This document shows, in pieces, positions 25,450 to 34,348 of a stretch of DNA of 64,000 nucleotides. The position numbers and the translations under genes are program-made. Every line of letters begins with the position of its first letter. The first letter of the stretch is position 1. The DNA lies in NCBI GenBank assembly GCA_017629245.1, contig JAGBXO010000004.1, forward strand, positions 48,672 through 112,671. Reading direction: 5' to 3'. The notes under the pieces are model-generated. The model saw nothing but the letters and a program-made list of their open reading frames with translations. It did no database searches and was not told the DNA's origin. The DNA comes from Alphaproteobacteria bacterium (lineage in GTDB: Bacteria > Pseudomonadota > Alphaproteobacteria > Rs-D84).

Positions 25450-25480
25450 CCCCCACACATTAAACGCGTGGGGGATTTTA
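25450..25480 (+). terminator. Terminator of the 35-codon gene
   Basis: CCCCCAC (25450-25456) pairs with GTGGGGG (25468-25474), then ATTTTATA. Confidence 0.8.
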
Positions 25481-25495
25481 TAAAAGACCTATCTC

Positions 25496-27178
25496 TTACT
25501 TATCTTCACCAAAACCAATGGTATTTTTTATTGGCTCAACAATTGTTTCTTTGGCACTGTCCAGTGTACGTATCAGGGCCCGACGAATTTTACCACTGAT
25601 TGTCATGGGCAAACTGTCTACATATTCAATTATACGTGGACATTTATAGTGTGCCGTACGGGACTTTACATGATTTTGCAATTGACGGGTCAGGTTATCC
25701 GTTGCCTGAAAGTATTTATTCAGAACAATTGTCGCCTTGACCGCCTGACCTCGCGCGGCATCTAAAACTCCAGTGACTGCAACCTCACGAACAGACGGAT
25801 GTTCCAACAAAACACTTTCGACTTCGAACGGGCTGACACGATATCCACTGGTTTTAATCAGGTCATCATTACGACCAACAAACCAATAATATCCGTCCGA
25901 ATCACGATATGCCACGTCACCCGTATGATAATACCCATCACGCGATACCGTTGCTGTCAGCTTTTCATTTTTATGATACCCCTTGAACAAGCCCAATGGC
26001 CAGCCCGCCTTTAACGAAATACAAATTTCACCAACGGTATCCGGTTCAGTAATCTGACGACCGCGTTCATCCAAAATTTGTATATCCCATCCGGCAGCCG
26101 GCATACCCATAGACCCCGGTTTTGGTTCAATCCATTGATTGTTAAACAGTAAAACACATGTTTCTGTTTGCCCAAAACCTTCGCGCAGTTTGATACCAGT
26201 AATATCAAAGAACCGTTCATACACCTCTGGATTTAACGCCTCGCCTGCGATTTCTGCCTTGCGCAGGCTGGACAAATCATAGTGTGCCATATCTGCATGA
26301 ATCATCATCTTGTATGCGGTTGGCGGTGCACAAAATGATGTAATCTTGTTTTCTGATATTGCGGTCAACAAATCATGCGCTGTAAACACACGCGCAAAAT
26401 CAAACACAAACACTGTTGCACCCGCCAGCCACTGGCCATACATTTTACCCCATGAACACTTGGCCCACCCAGATTCAGACAATGTAAAGTGAATATCATT
26501 ATCGCCCAATTGTTGCCAGAATACAGCAGTATTTATATGCCCCAACGGGTATGCAAAATTATGTGCAACCATCTTTGGCATGTCTGTTGTACCACTGGTA
26601 AAATACACAACCATTGTATCATTATTATCATTTGGTACACGTTCAAACGTTTTCGGATACGTTTCACACGCATTAACGATTTCAGAGCTATCAATCAATT
26701 GAATATCGTTCGCATCACCAATTGCACTCTTGATTTCTGTTACAATCGCGCCATCATCAAAGGCAATCACAGTATGCGCATCAGCCGCTTTCAGTCGGAA
26801 CTTAATATCTTCTGTTTTTAACTGATTGGTTGAAGGGATCGGAATAACCCCCATCTTATGCATCGCCATCATCAAAACCCAGTATTCCCACCGGCGGCGC
26901 ATAAACAATAATACAGTATCACCACGTGTCAAACCGCGTGCTGTCAAAAAATTTGCCGTAGCATTCGACATTTCTGCCAGCATTTTAAAAGTTATTTCTT
27001 TTCTTTCGCCACTATCGTTTACCCATAAAACCGCAACTTTATCTGGTGTTTCACACGCAATAACATCCACAACATCGTATGCAAAGTTAAAGTTTTCAGG
27101 GATATTTGGTTTGGCGTTTTGAACATAATCATCATAATTTTCAAATACATCTTTGTTCAAGAAACGTGTTGCAAACAT
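25496..27178 (-). CDS. AMP-forming acyl-CoA synthetase (medium-chain type)
   Basis: Activates a carboxylic acid through an acyl-adenylate to its CoA thioester. 560 aa of the ANL superfamily: A3 motif YFTSGTTDMPKM, A5 EGFGQTETC, A7/A8 HTGDVAYRDSDGYYWFVG with GRNDDLIKTSGYR, and A10 catalytic Lys in ISGKIRR. Overall most like ACSM/medium-chain or acetyl-type ligases; substrate cannot be set from sequence. The start at 27178 (MFATRFLN) is preceded by AAAGGAAG; the longer reading from 27226 has no such signal. It sits alone between two inverted tRNA-Pro genes. Confidence 0.92.
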   Translation of the reverse strand: MFATRFLNKDVFENYDDYVQNAKPNIPENFNFAYDVVDVIACETPDKVAVLWVNDSGERKEITFKMLAEMSNATANFLTARGLTRGDTVLLFMRRRWEYWVLMMAMHKMGVIPIPSTNQLKTEDIKFRLKAADAHTVIAFDDGAIVTEIKSAIGDANDIQLIDSSEIVNACETYPKTFERVPNDNNDTMVVYFTSGTTDMPKMVAHNFAYPLGHINTAVFWQQLGDNDIHFTLSESGWAKCSWGKMYGQWLAGATVFVFDFARVFTAHDLLTAISENKITSFCAPPTAYKMMIHADMAHYDLSSLRKAEIAGEALNPEVYERFFDITGIKLREGFGQTETCVLLFNNQWIEPKPGSMGMPAAGWDIQILDERGRQITEPDTVGEICISLKAGWPLGLFKGYHKNEKLTATVSRDGYYHTGDVAYRDSDGYYWFVGRNDDLIKTSGYRVSPFEVESVLLEHPSVREVAVTGVLDAARGQAVKATIVLNKYFQATDNLTRQLQNHVKSRTAHYKCPRIIEYVDSLPMTISGKIRRALIRTLDSAKETIVEPIKNTIGFGEDK

Positions 27179-27297
27179 CTTTCTTCCTTTATTTTGTGCA
27201 AAATAAATATAATGCACAGATTCCAAATTACAAATAAAAAATGAAATTTAACAATTGATTTTTTATATAAAAGGTCGCATAATCGGTCGGCAGTTTG

Positions 27298-27374
<77 letters not shown>

Positions 27375-27382
27375 GAAAATTC

Positions 27383-27403
27383 AAACCGGCATTTCGCCGG
27401 TTT
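27383..27403. terminator. Terminator between tRNA-Pro(CGG) and ccrM
   Basis: AAACCGGC-ATTTC-GCCGGTTT with T-run, directly abutting the ccrM stop on the other strand. It is near-identical to the hairpin following tRNA-Pro(GGG). Confidence 0.8.
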
Positions 27404-28504
27404 TTATGCAACTTTTTTCATATCAGATTTGATTTGGCGTATATACTTACGCAGTTCATCGATTGCAACCAATGTCCCATCTTGTTTCTGGGCAGACCAA
27501 TAATCCCACCCATTAAAACTGACACTGCGTTGCAGTTTTGCCGCCATAACATGGATAGATGCTTTGCCATACAACTGATGCGTCAATTGACCGTCGTGCG
27601 TTATCATAACACGTTCACCACGCGGACTTACCAAGGTCTGACCAACATACAGCAAACCAGCCTCAATCAATTCTTTGAACGCGACACGAACTTCATCGCG
27701 TTTTTGCTTAGTAACTTCGATATCAGATAAATCTATCGGTGTTACGTTTGCAACACGTGCGCGCGCAGCTTTAACATATTCAGGTTCGCGTTCAATCCCA
27801 ATAAATTGACGCCCCAGTTCACGTGCTGCAGCTGCCGTTGTTCCTGACCCCATAAACGGATCCAGAATAACATCCCCAGGTTTAGTTGACGCCAAAATAA
27901 CACGATGCAACAAATCCAATGGCTTTTGTGTATTATGCAGGCTTTTACCATCATTGCCTTTGATACGTTCTTCACCCAGACAAATATTTAAATCCCAATC
28001 TGAACGCATCTGTTTACCACCATTTAACTTTTTCATTGTTTCATAGTTAAATGTGTACTTTCCTGTTTTGGTTGGTGTGGCCCAAATTAATGTCTCATGC
28101 GCATTGGTAAAGCGAGTACCACGAAAATTTGGCATTGGATTTGTCTTGACCCAAACAACATCATTCAAAATCCAAAATCCCATATCCTGCAAAATTGCCC
28201 CAACGCGAAAGATATTATGATAACTGCCAATCGTCCACATTGCGCCATTTGGTTTTAACACGCGTTTACATTCAGCCAACCATGCGCGTGTAAATTCATC
28301 ATACTCTGCATTTGATGCAAAAGAATCCCATTCATCACGCACTGCACGGGCAGCTGTTTGATCTTCTGGGCGATACAGTGTTTTTGCGCCCAATTGTAAA
28401 TTATATGGTGGATCTGCGAAAACAGCATCAACTGAACCATCTGGTATTCCTCGCATCAGTTCCAGACAATCCCCCAATAAAATTTGGTTCAGGTATTTAT
28501 TCAT
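27404..28504 (-). CDS. ccrM: CcrM-type adenine DNA methyltransferase (GANTC)
   Basis: Beta-class N6-adenine methyltransferase; in alphaproteobacteria CcrM methylates GANTC and couples methylation state to the cell cycle. 366 aa: catalytic motif DPPYNLQLG (31-39) precedes the SAM motif DPFMGSGTTAA (~222), as in beta-class enzymes, and a C-terminal ~85-residue DNA-recognition domain (from about IEVTKQKRDE) carries GERVMITHDGQLTHQLYG and SFNGWDYW, diagnostic of CcrM. No restriction partner is adjacent, so it is a solitary housekeeping enzyme. The start at 28504 has a GAGAG box. Confidence 0.95.
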   Translation of the reverse strand: MNKYLNQILLGDCLELMRGIPDGSVDAVFADPPYNLQLGAKTLYRPEDQTAARAVRDEWDSFASNAEYDEFTRAWLAECKRVLKPNGAMWTIGSYHNIFRVGAILQDMGFWILNDVVWVKTNPMPNFRGTRFTNAHETLIWATPTKTGKYTFNYETMKKLNGGKQMRSDWDLNICLGEERIKGNDGKSLHNTQKPLDLLHRVILASTKPGDVILDPFMGSGTTAAAARELGRQFIGIEREPEYVKAARARVANVTPIDLSDIEVTKQKRDEVRVAFKELIEAGLLYVGQTLVSPRGERVMITHDGQLTHQLYGKASIHVMAAKLQRSVSFNGWDYWSAQKQDGTLVAIDELRKYIRQIKSDMKKVA

Positions 28505-28671
28505 CTCTCTGTTTTCTCCGCTGGTATACATTTTATCATATTTCGGGGTTATTTTTTTTGTACAGCCGTTGTGTTTTTTAAATAAATGGCTTGATTTTTT
28601 ATAAAAGTGTATTTTTTACAAAAAATAAAATTGCTTGCGAAAAGATGATTTGATTGCTACCGTATATGCTC

Positions 28672-29172
28672 ATGAGATGTCCATATTGCAATTCTACGGA
28701 TAGCAGGGTCACTGATTCTCGCCCCGATATAGAAGACGCGATTATTCGCCGTCGTCGTGTTTGTGAACAATGCGGTGCAAAATTCACAACGGTTGAACGC
28801 GTACAAATGCGTGATTTAATGGTCCGAAAAAACAGCGGTAAGTTAGAGGCGTTTGACCGCGAAAAACTGCGCCGCAGCATTAAATTGGCATGCAGGAACA
28901 GGGATGTAGGAGATGAACAAATAGAAAAATTGGTGACATCAATTCATCGCAGACTGGAAACAGAAACCGCCGATGATACAGTGACCAGTGCACTGGTCGG
29001 TCAGATGGTATCTGATTCTTTATTGAATTTGGACCCGATTGCGTTTGTGCGCTTTGCGTCTGTTTATCAAAAGTTTTCAAGAATTTCCGATTTCAAGAAA
29101 ATAATTGCCCAAATTCCAGAAGATGATGAAGGTGCAGTCGTATGCAAATTACCCAAAACTTCTTTGTTCTGA
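28672..29172 (+). CDS. nrdR: Transcriptional repressor NrdR
   Basis: Represses ribonucleotide reductase genes in response to ATP/dATP. 166 aa: N-terminal zinc ribbon with CPYC (3-6) and CEQCGAKF, then the ATP-cone domain from about residue 49. The start is placed at MRCPYC as in the family; in-frame ATGs 2 and 6 codons upstream have no better signals. The C-terminal tail after the ATP cone is longer than minimal NrdR. The lytic transglycosylase gene follows after 10 bp. Confidence 0.93.
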   Translation: MRCPYCNSTDSRVTDSRPDIEDAIIRRRRVCEQCGAKFTTVERVQMRDLMVRKNSGKLEAFDREKLRRSIKLACRNRDVGDEQIEKLVTSIHRRLETETADDTVTSALVGQMVSDSLLNLDPIAFVRFASVYQKFSRISDFKKIIAQIPEDDEGAVVCKLPKTSLF

Positions 29173-29182
29173 TAATATAATC

Positions 29183-30907
29183 ATGAAAAAAGTTTTCACA
29201 TTTTTGACAACCTTGTTTATACCGCTAAATCTATTAGCAGTCGGCGTTCCACAAATTTTATCAGATGTTGATGCCAGTTTGTATCAGCAAATCTTTGCAT
29301 TACAAGACAAAGAAAAAATCAACACCGCAATTAACGTTCAAAATCAAATTGCAGATAAATTATTAATGAACGAAGTTTTATATCAACGATATATTTCGGA
29401 CACATATCACACACGCGGCGCGGAAATTGCAGCATGGATGGAAAAATATAACGATATGCCGGGTGCTACGCGTATGGAAAAACTGGCCAAGATAAAACAA
29501 GCCACCGTTCGCAAAGCACGCACACCAAATATTATCACCGGTTCAGAATCAATCGAAACCGCCCAATCAGAAACCTGGACAGCAAAAAAATATTCTGGCG
29601 CAACCGAAAAAAATATAAATAAATTCAAACACGCAATTCGAACCGGCTCTACCAAGGTTGCCCGCCAAATCTTAGAAGACAAAAAATTTAAAAGCAATTT
29701 AACCGAATCCGACTATGGCCGTCTGTCAGGGCGTTTGTCATATATATATTATACAAACGGCGAAATGGAACTGGCAAAAAAATGGGGTTTTGTCGCATCT
29801 GATGCAGATTCTGAATATGGCCTGTGGGCAATGGGACTGCTATATTTCAAAGAAGAAAAATATGCAGAATCACAAAAATATTTCAGTCGAATTTTGGATT
29901 TACCACAAATAAATAATGCCAGAAAGACCGAAGCTGCTTTCTGGGCGGGCCGCGCCGCCGATTGGGCGGGCCGACGCGACATGGCAAAAAAATATTGGCA
30001 CATTGCCGCTACGCACCCAATGGCATTTTATGGTGCATTATCTGCAGTAATGTTGGGACAACAACCAGAATACGAATTTTTTGAAAATAATGCAACAGAC
30101 GAAGACTATGCAGAACTGGCAAACACAAAATACGGCCGAATCGCCCTGGCACTAATTCAGATTGGACGCAAAGACCGTGCCGAAGAATACCTAAAATATC
30201 TAATAACCCCCAAGGTATCAGACCGAATCCTGCATGCGGTAAATTCTGTTGCGACTGAATTTAGCATGCCGCGCCTGTCCGTCCAATCAGCCAGCGTTAT
30301 TAAAGACCGTGGCATCTTGGAAATTGATGACGATATTATATATTCTGCACAATACCCATTGCCTGATTGGGAACCATTGGGCGGTTGGTCAATTGACCGC
30401 GCATTACTGTTGGCGATTACTAAACAGGAAAGCAATTTCCGCGTATCTGCCAAATCGGGTGCGGGCGCAAATGGAGTTATGCAATTAATGCCCAGTACAG
30501 CCAAACGTGTTGCCCGTGCAAACAAGGTTGATATATCGCAAATAGATATGTCCAACCCTGAACACAACATGTTCCTGGGACAGCAATACATTGTTGACTT
30601 ATTATCGCACCCAAATGTAGAAAACAGCATTATTAAAATGTTAGCAGCATATAATGCAGGCATGGGCACAATGGTAAAATTTGAAAAGTCGTTCTATACA
30701 TACGATCCATTATTATACATTGAAAGCTTCCCGGCATATGAAACACGCAGTTATATAAAACGCGTAATGTCAAATCTGTGGTTGTACCGTGCCAGATTAG
30801 GCCAACCATTGACATCAATGGAAGAATTGGCGCATGGTAATTGGCCGCTTTACAACAGCGAAGATGAATATGTTCAGCAACAAATTGCAGACAGAATGAT
30901 GATTTAA
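29183..30907 (+). CDS. slt: Soluble lytic murein transglycosylase (Slt70-like)
   Basis: Cleaves the MurNAc-GlcNAc bond of peptidoglycan, forming 1,6-anhydro products. 574 aa: signal peptide (MKKVFTFLTTLFIPLNLLA), long alpha-superhelical region with TPR-like pairs (about 120-330), and C-terminal SLT domain with catalytic Glu in KQESNF (~416), GVMQLMPSTA, and AAYNAG. The start at 29183 follows the nrdR stop by 10 bp; an upstream in-frame ATG lies inside nrdR and lacks a signal peptide. Probably co-transcribed with nrdR. Confidence 0.92.
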   Translation: MKKVFTFLTTLFIPLNLLAVGVPQILSDVDASLYQQIFALQDKEKINTAINVQNQIADKLLMNEVLYQRYISDTYHTRGAEIAAWMEKYNDMPGATRMEKLAKIKQATVRKARTPNIITGSESIETAQSETWTAKKYSGATEKNINKFKHAIRTGSTKVARQILEDKKFKSNLTESDYGRLSGRLSYIYYTNGEMELAKKWGFVASDADSEYGLWAMGLLYFKEEKYAESQKYFSRILDLPQINNARKTEAAFWAGRAADWAGRRDMAKKYWHIAATHPMAFYGALSAVMLGQQPEYEFFENNATDEDYAELANTKYGRIALALIQIGRKDRAEEYLKYLITPKVSDRILHAVNSVATEFSMPRLSVQSASVIKDRGILEIDDDIIYSAQYPLPDWEPLGGWSIDRALLLAITKQESNFRVSAKSGAGANGVMQLMPSTAKRVARANKVDISQIDMSNPEHNMFLGQQYIVDLLSHPNVENSIIKMLAAYNAGMGTMVKFEKSFYTYDPLLYIESFPAYETRSYIKRVMSNLWLYRARLGQPLTSMEELAHGNWPLYNSEDEYVQQQIADRMMI

Positions 30908-30943
30908 ATCATTTCTAAAATAAAATCATTATAAAACTAAAAA

Positions 30944-30968
30944 AACCTGCCAATCGGCAGGTTTTTCA
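30944..30968. terminator. Terminator between slt and rpsU
   Basis: AACCTGCC-AATC-GGCAGGTT flanked by A- and T-runs between convergent genes. Confidence 0.85.
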
Positions 30969-30971
30969 TTT

Positions 30972-31178
30972 TTAGAATCCGAAAACCATACGCTGTTTAG
31001 ATTGACGTTTCTTTTCGTTGCGAACGGCTTCTTCTTTCAAACGCTTGCGTTTTGTTGTTGGTTTTTCATAACGCTGACGTTCTTTCATTTCGCGGTACAG
31101 ACCTTCTTTCTGCGATTTACGTTTTGCAACGCGCAGTGCCTGTTCAACGTTGTTATCGCGAACCAGAACTTTAACCAT
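30972..31178 (-). CDS. rpsU: 30S ribosomal protein S21
   Basis: 68 aa. The N-terminus [20 protein letters not shown] and the basic helical remainder ending RMVFGF match S21, which helps 16S rRNA pair with mRNA leaders. An AAAGGGGGTG Shine-Dalgarno lies about 8 nt upstream. The tRNA-Ala gene is next upstream on the same strand. Confidence 0.95.
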   Translation of the reverse strand: MVKVLVRDNNVEQALRVAKRKSQKEGLYREMKERQRYEKPTTKRKRLKEEAVRNEKKRQSKQRMVFGF

Positions 31179-31225
31179 ATGTATTCACCCCCTTTAACGC
31201 ATTATCTTGATTATTAACCAAAGAA

Positions 31226-31245
31226 AGGGACTTTCGTCCCCTTCC
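31226..31245 (-). terminator. Terminator of tRNA-Ala
   Basis: On the minus strand AAGGGGAC-GAAA-GTCCCTTT followed by T-rich sequence, 10 bp after the tRNA CCA. Confidence 0.7.
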
Positions 31246-31254
31246 CTTTTGTTT

Positions 31255-31330
31255 TGGTGGAGCTGATCAGGCTCGAACTGACGACCCCCTGCTTGCAAAG
31301 CAGGTGCTCTACCAACTGAGCTACAACCCC
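31255..31330 (-). tRNA. tRNA-Ala (anticodon TGC)
   Basis: 76 nt with encoded CCA. Acceptor GGGGTTG/CAGCTCC includes the G3-U70 wobble that is the alanine identity element; anticodon stem CCTGC/GCAGG with loop TTTGCAA (anticodon TGC). Confidence 0.95.
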
Positions 31331-31419
31331 AAAACTTTGCACTTTCGTAATGAAAGCGAACGCATTCTATAAATTATTTAACCAAATGTCAATAAAAAAT
31401 TTACATTCTCAACATTTTG

Positions 31420-31447
31420 TTGACAATAAGATTATTTTGTATAAAAT
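31420..31447 (+). promoter_or_regulatory. Promoter of the alpha/beta-hydrolase gene
   Basis: TTGACA (31420-31425), 16-nt spacer, TAAAAT (31442-31447), 27 nt before the start codon. Confidence 0.65.
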
Positions 31448-31473
31448 ACATCATAACAAAAAAAGATTTTAAC

Positions 31474-32442
31474 ATGCAAAAAACACACAGATACGCATTT
31501 ATACCTGACAACTATTCGGATGCACTGACCGAATTAAAGGGCAAACATTTTGTTTGGGAAATGAATTTTAGTTCACGCACCGAAAACAAGACCATCGGAC
31601 ATATTACACACTATGCCATTGGCGACACGCCATCGGCAAACTGTCTGATTTTAATCCCCGGGCTTGCATCTAACACGCGTACAGAACCATTAATGAAAGT
31701 TATTGAATACTGGGCCTTAATGAACAAACACGATATTTACTGTCTAGATACATTTTTAGGTGATTTTCTACCTGACACATCACAAGAACTGGCAGACAAA
31801 CATACTTTTGCAGAATACATTGATTTAATTGATACTGGCCTGGATGTAATCGAAAAAGACGTCAAAGCAAAAAAATATGATTATTCTTGTTTAATTGGAC
31901 ACAGCGCAGGCGCAACCGGCACATTTGAAATCTATAACAAACGTATTCGCGAACGCAAAAAATTGCGTTTCAGCGCATCTGTAATGTTTGCCCCGTACAT
32001 GGACCCCTGCTTCACAACATACATCCAAAAATTCTATAAACACTTTTCGTATCAAGATAAAATAGACGACGAAACATTTAAAAAATCTGTAATCGGCCTG
32101 AACAGCCCACATGAACCACGCCTTGACTGTGGAAGATATACAAAAATTTCCGTACTGCCAACTTTTTATAATGACATGGATTCAGTTGAATTTTGTCCAG
32201 AGTTAATGGATAAATACAACATACCTATCACATTAGTTGCAGGCGGCCGCGATAAAAAATCCCCACCAGAAGAACTACGAAAAAAATACAATATTTTACG
32301 CAATGGCAAAAACGGCCATTTGTGGAAATATGTAGTATTCAAAGAATCACGCCACAGTTTCATAGACCAATACAAAGACTGGGGTGCAATTCTACGATTA
32401 ATTCAATCACAAAAACGATTTGCATTAAAACACAGCAAGTAA
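31474..32442 (+). CDS. Alpha/beta-hydrolase
   Basis: 322 aa soluble hydrolase. Nucleophile elbow GHSAGA (about residues 144-149), acid in AGGRDKKSP (~254) and His in ESRHSFIDQ (~290) give a complete triad in the usual order. No signal peptide. The PHB-depolymerase/esterase-like C-terminal half has no specific family signature, so the substrate is unknown. Start chosen at MQKTHRYAF, past the promoter; the longer reading from 31417 overlaps the -35 box. The ABC exporter follows with its own promoter. Confidence 0.82.
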   Translation: MQKTHRYAFIPDNYSDALTELKGKHFVWEMNFSSRTENKTIGHITHYAIGDTPSANCLILIPGLASNTRTEPLMKVIEYWALMNKHDIYCLDTFLGDFLPDTSQELADKHTFAEYIDLIDTGLDVIEKDVKAKKYDYSCLIGHSAGATGTFEIYNKRIRERKKLRFSASVMFAPYMDPCFTTYIQKFYKHFSYQDKIDDETFKKSVIGLNSPHEPRLDCGRYTKISVLPTFYNDMDSVEFCPELMDKYNIPITLVAGGRDKKSPPEELRKKYNILRNGKNGHLWKYVVFKESRHSFIDQYKDWGAILRLIQSQKRFALKHSK

Positions 32443-32452
32443 ATTTTAAGGC

Positions 32453-32481
32453 TTTACACGCCCCCGGACACACTTTATAAT
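32453..32481 (+). promoter_or_regulatory. Promoter of the ABC exporter, near-leaderless
   Basis: TTTACA (32453-32458), 17-nt spacer, perfect TATAAT (32476-32481). The initiator ATG at 32491 is only 9 nt after the -10 box, so the mRNA would begin within about 3 nt of the start codon. Confidence 0.65.
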
Positions 32482-32490
32482 ATGTGCATT

Positions 32491-34296
32491 ATGAAAAAGA
32501 TATCAAATAAAATAAAGTCTTTCATCAAAGGCGATGAATCAAACGGTCGTATTAAATGGTCACTTTATGGACGTGTCTGGCGCGAAATTGGCGCACCATA
32601 TTGGAAATGGCTGGCGGCCGGCATAATATTTACCATCCTGGCCGCTGGGGCCGAGGCTTATACTATCACCCTGGTACAACAGGTTGTGGACAAGGCATTT
32701 ATCGAAAAAAGCATGAACGCTATCTATTGGTTGGGGATTCAGGTTATCATCGCTTTTGGAGCCAAAGGTACATTTACATATGCCAAAGCATTAATTATGT
32801 CCAAGGGGGGGCTGCTAGCCAGCGCAAATCTGCAAAAAAAGATTTACCGTCATATGACCCACATGAATCTGGCGCGTTTCTATGGCGATGGCATCGGGAA
32901 GAATCTGAACTATTTCGGGGTTCAAGCAGGTGCGGTATTAAACCTAGTGACAGGCACCGTAATTAAGGTTGTACAAAATATCGCGACACTTATTATGACA
33001 TTGGCATTAATGTTCTATTATGCCCACCAAATGTGCATTGTATTAATGTTCCTGGCACCTGCAATTATGATTCCAATGGTTGCAATTATGCGCAAACGCC
33101 GCAAATTATCACGTCAATCATTCGGCATTGCAAACAATGTATCACAACAGTTAAATCAAACCTTGCATGGCATAAAAACCATCCAGGCATTTGCAGCCGA
33201 AGAACGCGAAGAAAAAAACTTTGCACACGTATTAAACTCTTCTGTTATTAATGCGTATAAAAGCACCCAGGCCAATGCCCTGCGTTCCCCACTGATGGAA
33301 TTTATGATTTCAATCGGGCTGTGTATCGCAATGATTATGGGGGGACACTTTATTTCCAGCGGCGCAATCACAACCGGTGATTTTACTGCATTCTTGTTGG
33401 CACTGACGGCGGCATACAAACCCGCAAAAAGTATTACTGGCACTGGAGACACATTACAACACGGCCTGTTGGCGGCAGAAATTCTGTTTGAATTCCTGGA
33501 CAGCAAACCCGATATCACAGATGCACCTGATGCACGTGAATTAACAGCAAAAAATATATCTGTCGGTTTTCACGATGTATCATTTGCATATAATCCAAAT
33601 GAACCCGTTATCAAAAATCTGAACCTGAATGTACCGGCGGGCAAAGTATGCGCACTGGTTGGTCCATCGGGTGGCGGAAAAACAACACTGTTCAACCTGT
33701 TGGAACGTTTCTATGATCCACAACTGGGCAAAGTAACAATCAATAAAACAGACATTCGCAAGTACACATTAAAATCTCTGCGCCAAAACATTGCCGAAGT
33801 TTCACAATCCGTATTCCTGTTCAACGGATCCATCGAAGATAACATAAAATACGGCAATCCAGATGCAACCCATGAAATGGTTGTTGCAGCAGCCCGTGCT
33901 GCAAATGCAGATAAATTTATCAACGAATTTCCAGACGGATACAACACTTCTGTCGGCGAAGGCGGTGGCATGTTGTCCGGTGGGCAAAAACAACGCATTG
34001 CAATCGCCCGCGCAATATTAAAAGACGCGCCAATCCTGTTACTGGATGAAGCAACATCCGCACTGGACACAGAAAGTGAAAAGCTAATCCAATCTGCCCT
34101 GAATGAATTAATGCAGGGGCGCACAACATTTGTTATTGCGCACCGCCTGTCAACAATTCTGGATGCGGACATAATCTGCGTTATTAAAAATGGTGAAATT
34201 GTTGAAATGGGCACTGATGCTGAATTATGTAAACTGAATGGCGAATACAAAAAACTGCGTGATATTCAGTTCAAAACAGACAAAAACAAAAAATAA
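32491..34296 (+). CDS. MsbA-like ABC transporter (fused membrane and ATPase domains)
   Basis: 601 aa half-transporter. Six membrane helices (about residues 30-330) then the NBD: Walker A GPSGGGKTT (~391), Q-loop VSQSVFLF, signature LSGGQKQRIAIARAIL (~494), Walker B ILLLDEATSALD, and H-loop IAHRLS. Closest in layout to MsbA/lipid A or multidrug exporters. In a genome with LptB/LptC, lipid A flipping is a reasonable guess, but the substrate is not proven. The ATG at 32482 sits too close to the -10 box, so 32491 (MKKISNK) is used. Confidence 0.9.
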   Translation: MKKISNKIKSFIKGDESNGRIKWSLYGRVWREIGAPYWKWLAAGIIFTILAAGAEAYTITLVQQVVDKAFIEKSMNAIYWLGIQVIIAFGAKGTFTYAKALIMSKGGLLASANLQKKIYRHMTHMNLARFYGDGIGKNLNYFGVQAGAVLNLVTGTVIKVVQNIATLIMTLALMFYYAHQMCIVLMFLAPAIMIPMVAIMRKRRKLSRQSFGIANNVSQQLNQTLHGIKTIQAFAAEEREEKNFAHVLNSSVINAYKSTQANALRSPLMEFMISIGLCIAMIMGGHFISSGAITTGDFTAFLLALTAAYKPAKSITGTGDTLQHGLLAAEILFEFLDSKPDITDAPDARELTAKNISVGFHDVSFAYNPNEPVIKNLNLNVPAGKVCALVGPSGGGKTTLFNLLERFYDPQLGKVTINKTDIRKYTLKSLRQNIAEVSQSVFLFNGSIEDNIKYGNPDATHEMVVAAARAANADKFINEFPDGYNTSVGEGGGMLSGGQKQRIAIARAILKDAPILLLDEATSALDTESEKLIQSALNELMQGRTTFVIAHRLSTILDADIICVIKNGEIVEMGTDAELCKLNGEYKKLRDIQFKTDKNKK

Positions 34297-34348
34297 AAAT
34301 ACTATAGGGGGGGGATAATCAGGATATAAGATAAAGAGGACAAATCAA

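Noticed and set aside
29176..29181. TATAAT right before slt as its promoter
   Set aside because: Only 1 nt separates it from the ATG, so it cannot place a start site upstream; slt is better explained as co-transcribed with nrdR.
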